The notes under the pieces: generated by a model
Told to the model about the DNA's origin: nothing
Seen by the model: the letters and a program-made list of their open reading frames with translations, nothing else
The model's database searches: none
Origin: DASXMT01 sp035552655
GTDB taxonomy: Bacteria; Actinomycetota; Acidimicrobiia; Acidimicrobiales; RAAP-2
Direction: 5' to 3'
Assembly (NCBI GenBank): GCA_035552655.1
Contig: DASZLD010000202.1
Span: 1 to 64,000, forward strand
Length of the DNA stretch: 64,000 nucleotides
Shown here: positions 39,959 to 49,120 of the stretch, piece after piece
How positions within the stretch are numbered: position 1 is the stretch's first letter
How the letters are laid out: each line of letters begins with the position of its first letter
Translations under genes and position numbers: made by a program

Positions 39959-41389
39959 ATGTTGTTCATCGATGGAAAATGGCTCGAGGCCGCCTCGGGG
40001 CGGACATTTGACGCAGTGAACCCGGCGACAGGCGAGGTGCTCGGCCAGGCGGCCGATGGCGGCGCCGACGACGCCCACGCCGCGGTCGATGCGGCGGAAG
40101 CCGCCTTTCCCGAGTGGTCGGCTCGCACGGCCTACGCCCGGGCCGAGCTTCTGAACAAGGCCCACGGACTCATGCTCGAGCGGCAAGAGGACCTCGCCCG
40201 GCTCATGACCCAAGAACAGGGCAAGCCCCTCCGGATGGCCCGCAACGAGGTGGGCTATGCCGCAGACTTCCTGGCCTGGTTCGCCGAAGAAGCCAAGCGG
40301 GTCTACGGCGAGACCATCCCGTCAGCCCGGGCCGATCAGCGCTTTCTGGTGCTGCATCAGGCGGTCGGTGTGGCCGCAGCCATCACGCCGTGGAACTACC
40401 CCATCTCGATGATCACCCGAAAAGTGGCCCCGGCCGTGGCCGCCGGATGCACGATCGTGGTGAAACCGGCCGAGCAGACTCCGCTGTGCGCGGTGGAGAC
40501 CTTCCGGGTATTCGAGGACGCCGGGTTCCCGCCCGGTGTGGTCAACCTGATCACCACCAGCGATCCCGAGCCGGTGGGAGACGAGCTGCTCACCAATCGG
40601 GCCGTCAGGAAGATCAGCTTCACCGGCTCCACCGACGTGGGGAAGCACATCGCGGCACGGGCGGCCGAGCAGATGAAGCGCGTCTCCCTGGAGCTGGGCG
40701 GCCACGCACCCTTCATCGTGTACGACGATGCCGATCCTGAGCATGCGGCCAAGGGACTGGCCCTGGTCAAGTTCCTCAACACCGGGCAGGCCTGTATCTG
40801 CCCGAACCGCATCTTCGTCCAGCGGGGCGTGGCCGACTCGTTCATCGACACGCTGGTCGAGCGGGTCGAGCGCCTCCGCCCCGGCAACGGGCTCGACGAC
40901 GGGATAACCATCGGGCCCCTCATCGACGAGCCGGCCCTGGCCAAGATGCAGCACCAGGTAGACGATGCCCGGGCCCTGGGGGCCACGGTCCGCGTCGGCG
41001 GCCAGCGACTCGACGGCGAGGCTTTCGCCCACGGGCAGTTCTGGGCGCCGACCGTCCTTACCGACGTCACCCCCGACATGGTGATCTACCGGGAGGAGAC
41101 GTTCGGGCCCATCGCTCCCGTCATCGTCTTCGATGACGAGGAGGAGGTGCTGTCCATGGCCAACGACACAACGTTCGGCCTGGCTTCGTACGTGTACACC
41201 CGGGATCTGAGCCGGGCCCTCCGCACCGTCGAGGGTCTCGACTTCGGGATCATCGGGGTGAACGACATCAATCCGACTTCCGCAGCGGTGCCCTTTGGCG
41301 GCATCAAGGAGAGCGGGGTCGGACGCGAAGGGGCACGGCAGGGCATCCACGAGTACCTGGACACCAAGGTCTGCGGTATCGCCCTCTGA
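39959..41389 (+). CDS. NAD(P)-dependent aldehyde dehydrogenase, succinate-semialdehyde dehydrogenase-like
   Basis: A 476-residue ALDH, the normal length for the GabD subgroup. Motifs include TPWNYPISMITRKVAPAVAA, VKPAEQTPL, FTGSTDVGKH, LELGGHAPFIV with catalytic Glu245, FLNTGQACICPNR with catalytic Cys279, and EETFGPIAPV. The FLNTGQACICPNR context is closest to succinate-semialdehyde dehydrogenases, but the real aldehyde is unknown. ATG 39959 follows GGGGACGAC. Likely co-transcribed with the SDR 34 bases upstream. Confidence 0.92.
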   Translation: MLFIDGKWLEAASGRTFDAVNPATGEVLGQAADGGADDAHAAVDAAEAAFPEWSARTAYARAELLNKAHGLMLERQEDLARLMTQEQGKPLRMARNEVGYAADFLAWFAEEAKRVYGETIPSARADQRFLVLHQAVGVAAAITPWNYPISMITRKVAPAVAAGCTIVVKPAEQTPLCAVETFRVFEDAGFPPGVVNLITTSDPEPVGDELLTNRAVRKISFTGSTDVGKHIAARAAEQMKRVSLELGGHAPFIVYDDADPEHAAKGLALVKFLNTGQACICPNRIFVQRGVADSFIDTLVERVERLRPGNGLDDGITIGPLIDEPALAKMQHQVDDARALGATVRVGGQRLDGEAFAHGQFWAPTVLTDVTPDMVIYREETFGPIAPVIVFDDEEEVLSMANDTTFGLASYVYTRDLSRALRTVEGLDFGIIGVNDINPTSAAVPFGGIKESGVGREGARQGIHEYLDTKVCGIAL

Positions 41390-41448
41390 GGGGCGCAAGA
41401 CCGGAGCCGGAGCGCCTGGTCACCTGGTGGCCCGTGGGGCGATCCCGG

Positions 41449-41454
41449 TAGAGT
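41449..41454 (+). promoter_or_regulatory. Putative -10 box for leaderless hydrolase mRNA
   Basis: TAGAGT ends seven bases before GTG 41461. There is no Shine-Dalgarno, so the mRNA probably starts at the start codon. Confidence 0.5.
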
Positions 41455-41460
41455 GCTGCC

Positions 41461-42324
41461 GTGCCCGTGGTCGTGACCCCCGACGGAGTGGAGATCAATT
41501 ATTTCGACCTCGGAGGATCGGGACCGCCGTTGCTGATGGTCCACGCCACCGGGTTCCACGGGCTGATGTGGCTCCCGATTGCCCGGCACCTGCAGGATGA
41601 CTTCCACTGCTGGTCGCTGGATCTGCGGGGCCACGGGGACTCGGGTGCGCCTCCCGACCTCGACTTCTCGTGGGAAGGGTTCGCCCAGGACATCCGCTCG
41701 GTGGTCGAGACCCTCGGCCTCCATCAGCCTCGAGCTGTGGGCCATTCCCTGGGCGGAGCCACGTTGTTGCTGACCGAACAACTGACACCGGGCACCTTTG
41801 GGTCCATCTATGCCTACGAGCCCGCCATCTACGTTCCTTCGCCCGAAGACGACGGAAGCTCCGAGGCCGTCGATCTGGCCTTGCGCCGACGGGCCAGCTT
41901 CCCGTCGCGCCAGGCGGCCCTGGCCAACTACGGGGGCAAGCCTCCGATGGACTCCTTTGCCCCCGATGCGTTGGCGGCCTACGTCGAGCACGGACTTGGC
42001 GAGGGCCCAGATGGCAATGTCCACCTCAAGTGCCGGCCGGAGTACGAGGCCGGAGCCTTCCGCAACTTCTCCGGCACCACCATCTATGCGCGACTCTCCG
42101 AGGTGGGCTGCCCCGTGGTGATCGCCTGCGGCTCGGAGCCGGGCTCGCGTGCGGCCGATCGCAATGAGATCTTCGTCTCCAGGCTCCCCCACGGCCGGGG
42201 CCAGCTGTTCGCAGGGCTCAACCACTTCGGGCCGCAACAGGACCCGGCGATGGTGGCCGACTCCATCCGGGCTTCGTTGGGCCGCGAGCTCACCGTGGAG
42301 CCGTGTGGGGCGGGCCAGACCTGA
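41461..42324 (+). CDS. Alpha/beta hydrolase
   Basis: A 287-residue alpha/beta-hydrolase-fold protein. The oxyanion segment is LLMVHATGFHG, the nucleophile elbow AVGHSLGGATLL (Ser), with HFGPQ near the end as the likely catalytic His and an Asp/Glu on the preceding strand (VVIACGSEPGS). Typical of esterases or C-C hydrolases in catabolic clusters. GTG 41461 begins VVVTPDGVEINYFDLGGSG, the usual N-terminus. It follows the ALDH gene by 71 bases with its own putative promoter. Confidence 0.88.
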   Translation: MPVVVTPDGVEINYFDLGGSGPPLLMVHATGFHGLMWLPIARHLQDDFHCWSLDLRGHGDSGAPPDLDFSWEGFAQDIRSVVETLGLHQPRAVGHSLGGATLLLTEQLTPGTFGSIYAYEPAIYVPSPEDDGSSEAVDLALRRRASFPSRQAALANYGGKPPMDSFAPDALAAYVEHGLGEGPDGNVHLKCRPEYEAGAFRNFSGTTIYARLSEVGCPVVIACGSEPGSRAADRNEIFVSRLPHGRGQLFAGLNHFGPQQDPAMVADSIRASLGRELTVEPCGAGQT

Positions 42325-42336
42325 CGCCCCCGGGGA

Positions 42337-43614
42337 TCACATGGCGTTGGAGGCGTCCTTGCCCATGGCGTCGGGCGCCGTGGTGAAACGGCGGATCATG
42401 GCCTGCACCGTGTAGGACGCCATCAACCGGCCGTCCTCGCTGAACACCTGTCCCTGGCCTTGGGCCAGGCCACGACCGGACCAGATGGCGGGATTGGCAT
42501 ACAGGAACCATTCGGTCACCGGGGCGTCGTCGTGGAAGGCGATGCCCACCGACATGATGCCGGTCGACATGGTGACGTGGGCATCGGCCTCGCCGAAACC
42601 GTGATGGGGGCGCATGGCCGCCCCGATGGTCCAGTGGGTGGTGGCCTGGGCCACCAGTGCCCTCTGGAGGTACTGCTCGGGCGGTGCGTCACGGAAACGC
42701 ATCCAGGCGTAGATGACCGGCGGTCCGTCGCGGTTGGGATCGGGCGAGTAGGCACCGTCGACGATGCGCAGGTCGCGTCCGAGGACCTTCATGTCGTAGG
42801 GCTCGGACTCGTAGGGGCCGGGGACGTCGGGCATGGCCACCTGGTCGGCGATGGTGTCGGGTGCGCCGGCATCCATGAGGACGAGTCCCGGGCTGCACAG
42901 CATGCCGTTCTGCTCGGCCCGGATGGCCAGGGTGGAGAAGGTCCGGCCGGCGCGTAGCTTCTCCACGGTGATGTCGATGGGGTCGTCGAACGAGGCGGCC
43001 TTGGGGAAGGTCATATAGGCCGAGGTCACCTGTTGCTCAGGCATGGTCTTCGAGGCGGCCACGATGGCCTGGGCCAGGAACTGACCCCCTTCGACCACGT
43101 TGCGGGTCTTGTCCCGGTAGGGCGGACCGACGAACCGGTCCGGACCGTTCGGCTGCACGTCGATGAGCTGGATGAGGTCAGCGGCATCGCCCCACGTGGG
43201 CACCCGGGTGGTGTTGACGTCCCGTTCGTCGGTCCCCCGCTCCTCGAGCTCGACCCGCAACCGCTCGTGGTAGACGCCGACATGACCTTTCAACCCGGCC
43301 ACTTCGTCGAGGGGCGTTGGGTAGGCCCAGATCACGTCCTCTTGGGCCGGGTCGGCGGCGGTCAACGTCCAGTAGTCGGCCTCGCCTTTGAACGGGCAGA
43401 TGCTGTGGTGGTCGTTCGCTTCGAACAGGTCGAAACGGACGTCGGACTCGGGGAAGTACAGCCGTTCGACATGGTCTTTCTCCAGGACCCGCAGGGCCGA
43501 GGTGCTCTCGGCGATGAGCAGGTCGTCGTGCCAGGCCCGGGCCGTGCCCCGAAAGGGTACGAGATCGATCGAGTAATCCGGGTACCTCCCCCATGCCGAC
43601 TCCACTTGTGCCAT
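42337..43614 (-). CDS. Fusion of DUF427 domain and acyl-CoA thioesterase II-like domain
   Basis: A 425-residue two-domain protein. Residues ~5-110 are a DUF427 domain (ARAWHDDLLIAESTSALRVL, ERLYFPESDVRFDLFEANDH, HSICPFKGEADYWTL). Residues ~140-420 are a TesB-like double hotdog: DVQPNGPDRFVGPPYRDKTR, VEGGQFLAQAIVAASKTMPE, VEKLRAGRTFSTLAIRAEQN and AMRPHHGFGEADAHVTMSTG. It would hydrolyse acyl-CoA esters. The role of DUF427 is not established. ATG 43614 (MAQVESAW) follows GGAGGGGCG. It is followed on the same strand by nothing closer than the hydrolase end, with which it converges. Confidence 0.87.
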   Translation of the reverse strand: MAQVESAWGRYPDYSIDLVPFRGTARAWHDDLLIAESTSALRVLEKDHVERLYFPESDVRFDLFEANDHHSICPFKGEADYWTLTAADPAQEDVIWAYPTPLDEVAGLKGHVGVYHERLRVELEERGTDERDVNTTRVPTWGDAADLIQLIDVQPNGPDRFVGPPYRDKTRNVVEGGQFLAQAIVAASKTMPEQQVTSAYMTFPKAASFDDPIDITVEKLRAGRTFSTLAIRAEQNGMLCSPGLVLMDAGAPDTIADQVAMPDVPGPYESEPYDMKVLGRDLRIVDGAYSPDPNRDGPPVIYAWMRFRDAPPEQYLQRALVAQATTHWTIGAAMRPHHGFGEADAHVTMSTGIMSVGIAFHDDAPVTEWFLYANPAIWSGRGLAQGQGQVFSEDGRLMASYTVQAMIRRFTTAPDAMGKDASNAM

Positions 43615-43670
43615 CGCCCCTCCAGACCCTTCCGTCGATGAACCTGCTGTCAATGTACCGGCCGACCGGA

Positions 43671-44516
43671 TCAGCCCAGACGGCGGTAGACACCCGAACC
43701 GGTGCTGGTGACCCTGTCCTTGTTCCCCTCGTCGTGCAGGGACAGACGAACCCCCACGCGCCCCTGTCCCCCGTCGAATGCCTCCCCGGTAGCCCGGAAC
43801 GGCCCCACTTTGCCCCGGGCCACGAACATCACCTGCCAGCTCTCGATCTGGAGCTGATCGGTACCGGCATGCGCGGCGGCCAGGTCATTGGCCGCCGTCT
43901 CGAGCACGATGTGGATGGGGCCGAGGTGCAGTGCGGCATCGGGCGATGCGAACTCCAGCTGGAGCTCGGGCAGCGTCCAGCTCCCGTCGTCCCCCTTGGA
44001 AGCGCCGAAGACCTGGTGGAGCGGCGGCATCGACGGCGAATCCACGACGTCGATGGGTGGGTTGTCCACCTTCTCGAAGCCGGGAGGGGTGGGGCCCAGG
44101 CTGACCCCCATGCCGGTCGAGAGGGCGATGACCCGATCGTGGTCGGCGTCGTCGACCACCCGTGAGCGGCTGAACCCCATGGTGCGACCGAGATGAATGG
44201 TCTCGGAGATGACGGCCACTTTGGCTACGTCACGGGCATCGTCCAGGATCTGCATCGAGGCAATGATCGGGTTGGGCACGAAGAGGTCATCGGCCATGCC
44301 CCCCGACTCGGGCGAGGCGATGCACAGGGGAGCAGCCATGATGCCCCCGGCAACGTTGCGCATGTCGTGGCGCAATGGCATCGTCGTGCCCTCAGGAGCA
44401 TTGTCGAGGGCGCTGCTCACCTTGCCCAAGTACCGGTAGCTCAGGAGCGCCGTCCACTTGTGCTCGAACTCCGACCAGTACTCGTCGGCCGGCGTGTCAC
44501 GGATATCGCTTTCCAT
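43671..44516 (-). CDS. PaaI/4HBT-type thioesterase-like double hotdog protein
   Basis: A 281-residue protein. GTTMPLRHDMRNVAGGIMAA, PLCIASPESGG and AVISETIHLGRTMGFSRSRV, then DHDRVIALSTGMGVSLG, are typical of PaaI-like hotdogs. The second half (ELQLEFASPDAALHLGPIHI, ESWQVMFVARGKVGPFRATG) looks like a second hotdog. The substrate is probably an acyl-CoA. It is 56 bases upstream of the DUF427-thioesterase gene on the same strand, so the two thioesterases may form an operon. Confidence 0.75.
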   Translation of the reverse strand: MESDIRDTPADEYWSEFEHKWTALLSYRYLGKVSSALDNAPEGTTMPLRHDMRNVAGGIMAAPLCIASPESGGMADDLFVPNPIIASMQILDDARDVAKVAVISETIHLGRTMGFSRSRVVDDADHDRVIALSTGMGVSLGPTPPGFEKVDNPPIDVVDSPSMPPLHQVFGASKGDDGSWTLPELQLEFASPDAALHLGPIHIVLETAANDLAAAHAGTDQLQIESWQVMFVARGKVGPFRATGEAFDGGQGRVGVRLSLHDEGNKDRVTSTGSGVYRRLG

Positions 44517-44648
44517 TCCCTGCTCCCCTGGTCATGCGCCCGTCGCTGCTCAGCTCGGGCACCCCAACTCTGTCTAGCCGCTCAACCAGAAGGTTTCACA
44601 TCCGGCGCCGGACCAGACGAGAGGTCGGGGCCGCGCTCCGGCACCCGG

Positions 44649-45680
44649 TCAGTAACCTCCGTGCTGGGCGAAGATCCGCTTTGGATTGCCCACCAGCATC
44701 TGGTCGATCTGAGCGTCGGACACGCCCCGATTTCGCAGGGCGGGGAGGACCTGATCGGAGACGTGGGTGTAGACCCAGGACGGGTTGGCCTCGAAGAAGC
44801 CGGGGAAGTCGTCCATGACGCACATGGTGTCGTGGGACAGCACCATCCTGTCGGCGTAGCCGTCGGCGCACAGCGTGGCCACCACCTGCACCCGCTGGTC
44901 AAAGCTCAGGTGCGGGTGATTGTAAAGACCGAACCGGTCCATCCCGATGGTCGAGCCCCGGTCCATCAACTCCTTCAGGTAGTCGGCATCGGTGGTGTCG
45001 CCGCTGTGGCCGATGACGACCCGGCTCAGGTCGACGCCCTCCTCGGCGAACACCCGTTGCTGGTCCCGCCCGGTCTGGTGCCACACGTTGGAGTGGGTGG
45101 AGATGGGCACGCCGGTGATCCGATGGGCGCGGGCCACGGCCCTGAGCACCCGGTGGATGTTGGGGGTGACCCCTTTGACCTCGGTGCAGCACTTCAAGAC
45201 GGCCGCTTTGACCCCGGTATCGCCGATGCCCACGGTGATGTCCTTGACGAAGAAGTCGACCAGGACGTCTCCGTCGGAGGAACCGGGATGAACCGGAGGG
45301 CGACGGGAGAGGAAGGCGGGCAGATGGTCGAAGGTGTACATGCCGGTGGCCACGATGATGTTGACGTCTGCCTCCCGGGCCACGGGTACCAGGTCCTCGA
45401 CCGACCTCCCCAGACCGAGAACGGTGAGATCCACGATGGTGGAGACGCCCGCCGCCTTGAGCGCCTGCAGTTTCCCGATGGCCTCGGTCTGGCGGTCTTC
45501 CTTGCTCCCGTCCCAACTCCACTCGGGATACTCGTGCTCGATCTCGGGCGTGACGACGAACACGTGCTCGTGCATCAGCGTGTTGCCCAACCTGGCCGTG
45601 TCCACCGGCCCCTTGACTGTCTCGACCAACGGCAATGTCGGTGCCTCCCCGTTTGGCCCACGGCGCGGCGCGAGCTCCAT
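44649..45680 (-). CDS. Phosphotriesterase-family metal-dependent hydrolase (PTE/lactonase-like)
   Basis: A 343-residue amidohydrolase-superfamily barrel. All metal ligands are visible: His37 and His39 (MHEHVF), Lys163 (AAVLKC, the carboxylated lysine), His196 (STHSN), His225 (GHSGD) and Asp284 (SHDTM). This matches the bacterial phosphotriesterase/PLL lactonase family, where natural substrates are usually lactones or esters. ATG 45680 follows AGGGAGGAG at a longer-than-usual distance. It is co-directional with the double hotdog gene 132 bases downstream. Confidence 0.9.
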   Translation of the reverse strand: MELAPRRGPNGEAPTLPLVETVKGPVDTARLGNTLMHEHVFVVTPEIEHEYPEWSWDGSKEDRQTEAIGKLQALKAAGVSTIVDLTVLGLGRSVEDLVPVAREADVNIIVATGMYTFDHLPAFLSRRPPVHPGSSDGDVLVDFFVKDITVGIGDTGVKAAVLKCCTEVKGVTPNIHRVLRAVARAHRITGVPISTHSNVWHQTGRDQQRVFAEEGVDLSRVVIGHSGDTTDADYLKELMDRGSTIGMDRFGLYNHPHLSFDQRVQVVATLCADGYADRMVLSHDTMCVMDDFPGFFEANPSWVYTHVSDQVLPALRNRGVSDAQIDQMLVGNPKRIFAQHGGY

Positions 45681-45830
45681 GGTTAATCGACAGGGAGGAG
45701 ACTACAGGACGCCGATGTCATGTTTTGTCCGAACACCGCACCGTAGCGACCCCGGCCGGCCCGATTCTGCGCTGCGGCAGGCAGTCGGGCGGCCGAGGCG
45801 GCCGTGCTGTGAGAGGCGGGGCGGTAGGGC

Positions 45831-47015
45831 TCAGCTCTTGAAGTAGGACGCCGGCACTGGACCCTCTTGGAAGGTGGCCGCCAACTCGCCCGGATTGATC
45901 CCATTGGCATAGGAGACCATGGCCACCTGGTGCATCAGCTCATGGTTGGTATCGGCGTGGTATGGCCCGCACACTCCGCTGTAGCTGATCTTGCCCAGCT
46001 CCTTGTTGATGGCCGAGGACGAGACGTTCCCCCCGTCGGCCTTGATCGCCGCACCCAGGAGCTCGACGGCGTCGTACACATAGGGCGTTGACGTCTGCAG
46101 GCTCTGACCCGGGTAGGCGGCGGTGTAGGCCGCCGAATAGGCCTTGGCTTGCTTGGTGGGCAGGACGGCGGAGTAGCAGTACGGGGTGAAGGCGTACTTG
46201 GTCAGCTCCGCCGGCTTATTGAGACCGTAGGCGGCCAGGAAGTTCCCCGTCTGGTCGCCTTGGATGGGCACGTTGATCCCGTTCTGGGAGAGGGCGGTGT
46301 TGAAGTTGGCCTCGACGATGGGGAACCCGAACTCGAACACCACGTCATCGCCCTTCATGGCCAGGGCCTGCTGGGTGGTGTCGGTGGCCTGGTCCGAGGC
46401 GCTGCGGACGGTGAAGTTCTTCACTCCCTGCTTCTTGAGCAGGGCCTGGGCCGTCGAAGCGTCGGCGTTGGACGCGGTGTCATCGGTGTGGAAGATGCCC
46501 ACCGACTTGGGATGGAACTTGGTGTAGGCGTAGGTCGACGAGGCCTGGATGGCAGACACCAGATTGGGCACCACCGTGTACAAGTTGGGAACGTGCACCG
46601 CGTTGGAGCTGGCTGCCGGACCCTGGGCCACGGCCAGTACGGGGATGCCGGACTGCTTGAGCAGCTGGGCCGTGGCTTGGATTTGATCGTCGACCGAGTA
46701 GCCGATGAAGGCGGTGGGCTTGCTCCCCAATGCCTTCTGGGTCGCCGTCACCGCCTGTTGGGGGGTCAGGTTGGCATCGTAAGCCACGAATTGCACCTTG
46801 TGACCGTCGATACCGCCTTGCGAATTGATCTGATTGGTCGCCAGCTTCATATCGTTGTTGACGCTGGGTTGGGCATAGGGACCCGACAGCGTGGCCATCC
46901 AGGCAATGGTGATCGGCGACTTCGACGACGCCGCCATGCTCGGCGTGGCCACGGCCACGCTGGCCAGCGCCGCGGCTCCGGCCACTGCGAGTACGGCCAA
47001 ACGACGTTTCTTCAC
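45831..47015 (-). CDS. Branched-chain amino-acid-type ABC substrate-binding protein
   Basis: A 394-residue exported protein. Signal peptide MKKRRLAVLAVAGAAALASV with an ATPSMAA cleavage region near 25-29. The mature part has the LivJ-type type-I periplasmic fold: ITIAWMATLSGPYAQPSVNN, GGIDGHKVQFVAYDANLTPQ, and QGPAASSNAVHVPNLYTVVP. It would deliver an amino acid, amide or aromatic acid to a Liv-type permease. None is adjacent, and the fused transporter at 49941-53421 is the nearest candidate. GTG 47015 follows GGGGAGAAGCC. Confidence 0.88.
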   Translation of the reverse strand: MKKRRLAVLAVAGAAALASVAVATPSMAASSKSPITIAWMATLSGPYAQPSVNNDMKLATNQINSQGGIDGHKVQFVAYDANLTPQQAVTATQKALGSKPTAFIGYSVDDQIQATAQLLKQSGIPVLAVAQGPAASSNAVHVPNLYTVVPNLVSAIQASSTYAYTKFHPKSVGIFHTDDTASNADASTAQALLKKQGVKNFTVRSASDQATDTTQQALAMKGDDVVFEFGFPIVEANFNTALSQNGINVPIQGDQTGNFLAAYGLNKPAELTKYAFTPYCYSAVLPTKQAKAYSAAYTAAYPGQSLQTSTPYVYDAVELLGAAIKADGGNVSSSAINKELGKISYSGVCGPYHADTNHELMHQVAMVSYANGINPGELAATFQEGPVPASYFKS

Positions 47016-47205
47016 AGGCTTCTCCCCATATCGGTTGGGCGCGCCGCCCGGGAGGGCTGGCGCGTCGATCGTGTCAATCGTGTGACGACGTGTGGTGGGC
47101 GAGTGTGGCCGGTGTCCAGCGACCGAGTCAAATCCTGACAACCGTGTCTCCCCCGAGGGGGTGGCTGCCTCGCCCTCCGGTCGGCGGGGCCGGCGCCGGG
47201 GGTCT

Positions 47206-48387
47206 CTAGACGTCGACCAGGATCGCCCTGAGGTTGTCGCGCATGATCCGCCTGGTGTCCCCATCGTTGAACCCGGACAGAGCCTGGGCAAAGGAGGTGG
47301 GGTCGGCGAGCCCGTCGGAATGGGGGAAATCAGACCCGGCCAGGATGCGCTCGATGGGCACGTACCCGGCCAGTTCCCCGATCGGGTCCTCCCAGTAGGG
47401 CACGACCCAGACGCACCGCGAAAAGGCGTCCACCGGATCCTCGGGGAACGAACCCGGATAGCGCGAGTACTCGACTTTGAACCGCTCCACCAGCCACGGC
47501 ACCCAGTCGGACCCGTTCTCCACCGACAGCAGCCGCAGATCGGGAAAACGCGACACCGCCCCCTGTACCACCATGGCGGTGAAGAAGTCCATGGTGGCCC
47601 GGGCGTGGTTGGCGATGGAGGCAAACGGGCCTTGGGTCACATGGGGTTGCATGGTGTAGGTGCCCGTCCAGTCGCCCGAGTACCGGTGATAGCCACTAGC
47701 CGACAGGTGCCCGCACACGAGGACCTTGGCCTCTTGGCAGCGAGCCCAGAACGGATCGAACAGGGGGTCGGCGGGCGAACGCCAACCCTCTCTCGTCGGT
47801 ACCGGCGAGGGTCTGATCATCACCGCCCGGGCCCCTCGGGCCAGCGCCCACTCGAGCATGTTGACGGCCTGGTCGACGTCGGACAAGGAGAGCACCGGCA
47901 CGGCGAACAGCCGATTCTCATGAGCGAAGCCCCAGTCGTCATCGAGCCAGCGATTGAACGACCGCAACAGGTCGACGGTCAGCTCGACGTTGTCGCCCGT
48001 GGCCTCCTCCAGCCCCGACACCAGGGTGGGGAAGACCAGGGAGGCCTCGAGGCCCTGTTCGTCCATGCGATCCACCCGTGCAGTCCGATCCTGGTACTCG
48101 GGACGACTGCTCAAGGGCTCGAACGTGTACCCGGACTCTCTGGCCTCGAGCATGGACTTCTCGTGGGCGAACACCTCGAGCAAGCAGCCGGCCACGGCGA
48201 TGGGATCGAACGTCGGATTCGGGAGATAGTCCCACAGGGCGCCGTTCAAGATGATGTGCCGATGGCCCCATCCGTCTTCGACCCAATAGAAGTCGGTGCG
48301 ACGATGCTCGGGCAGGTATCGGGTGAAGGCATCGGCCGCCTCATAGAGGTGGTTGTCAGCGTCGAACATCTGGTACCCGAGTGCCAT
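47206..48387 (-). CDS. Amidohydrolase_2-family metal-dependent hydrolase
   Basis: A 393-residue protein. It starts MALGYQMFDADNHLYEAADA with the metal-binding D-x-N-H motif, continues FYWVEDGWGHRHIILNGALW, and has late conserved VENGSDWVPWLVERFK and ILAGSDFPHSDGLADP with a catalytic Asp. This is the ACMSD-like amidohydrolase_2 family, frequent in actinobacterial catabolic clusters, and could be a decarboxylase or hydrolase. ATG 48387 has GGAG nine bases upstream, and an alternative TTG lies directly after the upstream gene at 48465. Co-directional with the CMD-family gene. Confidence 0.88.
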   Translation of the reverse strand: MALGYQMFDADNHLYEAADAFTRYLPEHRRTDFYWVEDGWGHRHIILNGALWDYLPNPTFDPIAVAGCLLEVFAHEKSMLEARESGYTFEPLSSRPEYQDRTARVDRMDEQGLEASLVFPTLVSGLEEATGDNVELTVDLLRSFNRWLDDDWGFAHENRLFAVPVLSLSDVDQAVNMLEWALARGARAVMIRPSPVPTREGWRSPADPLFDPFWARCQEAKVLVCGHLSASGYHRYSGDWTGTYTMQPHVTQGPFASIANHARATMDFFTAMVVQGAVSRFPDLRLLSVENGSDWVPWLVERFKVEYSRYPGSFPEDPVDAFSRCVWVVPYWEDPIGELAGYVPIERILAGSDFPHSDGLADPTSFAQALSGFNDGDTRRIMRDNLRAILVDV

Positions 48388-48465
48388 CGATGACAGCTCC
48401 ACGCTCGTAGACGAACTCGCCCCTGCGCCTATCAGGACAGTACCGACGGGCCTGGGGACTGGCAA

Positions 48466-49011
48466 CTAGGCAAAGCCTGGGGCTTGCTCACCGCGCTCGT
48501 CGGCCGGTACGCCCAGGCCACCGAGGACCCGCCGAACGCAGGAGTAGAAGGCAATGGTCAGTACCAGCTCGACGGTCTGTTGTTCGCCGAAGATCTCCAC
48601 CAGTTGGCTGCGCTCGGCCACCGAGAGCTCGCCCGAGTTGGTCAGGTTCTCGGCCGCGCCCAGCACCAGCCGTTCGTCCGTCGAGAAGGCGTCGGCCTTC
48701 CGCCATCCGGCCAGGGTGGTGAGCTTCTCAGCCGGGACTCCGGCTTCGATGGCCATCGCCCAGTGAGCTTGCCATTCGTAGTCCGACCCGGTCAGCTGGG
48801 CCACGCGCATGATGGCCAGCTCCCGCAACGCCCGATCCGACTCGGGAGCCGCTCGCAGGGTCCAGGCGAAGTCCACCCACGCGGCCAGGAGCTCGGGAGC
48901 GTTGGCCAGCGTGGCGTACAGGTTCGGCCATTGCCCGAACCCCTCGACGGCGCGGGCGCGCACGGCACGGAGGCGATCGTCGTCTCCGGAGAGAAGGGGA
49001 AGCTCGGGCAT
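48466..49011 (-). CDS. Carboxymuconolactone decarboxylase (CMD/AhpD-like) family protein
   Basis: A 181-residue helical protein with the CMD pattern RALRELAIMRVAQLTGSDYE, WQAHWAMAIEAGVPAEKL, STDERLVLGAAENLT and VELVLTIAFYSCVRRVLGGL. The AhpD CxxC pair is absent, so alkylhydroperoxidase activity is unlikely. It probably binds an aromatic or lactone intermediate. The ATG lies before MPELPLLSGDD. It is immediately upstream of the amidohydrolase gene (78 bases), which fits a shared pathway. Confidence 0.87.
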   Translation of the reverse strand: MPELPLLSGDDDRLRAVRARAVEGFGQWPNLYATLANAPELLAAWVDFAWTLRAAPESDRALRELAIMRVAQLTGSDYEWQAHWAMAIEAGVPAEKLTTLAGWRKADAFSTDERLVLGAAENLTNSGELSVAERSQLVEIFGEQQTVELVLTIAFYSCVRRVLGGLGVPADERGEQAPGFA

Positions 49012-49120
49012 CGGGTCGCTCCTTGCGTGAGGCCGGGCACTGGTGGCGCCGGCTCAGGGTACCGGGCGTGGGCCGAGCGACGACAGGCATCGACAGGGAC
49101 GAGCCGGTACCCTGCAGGTC

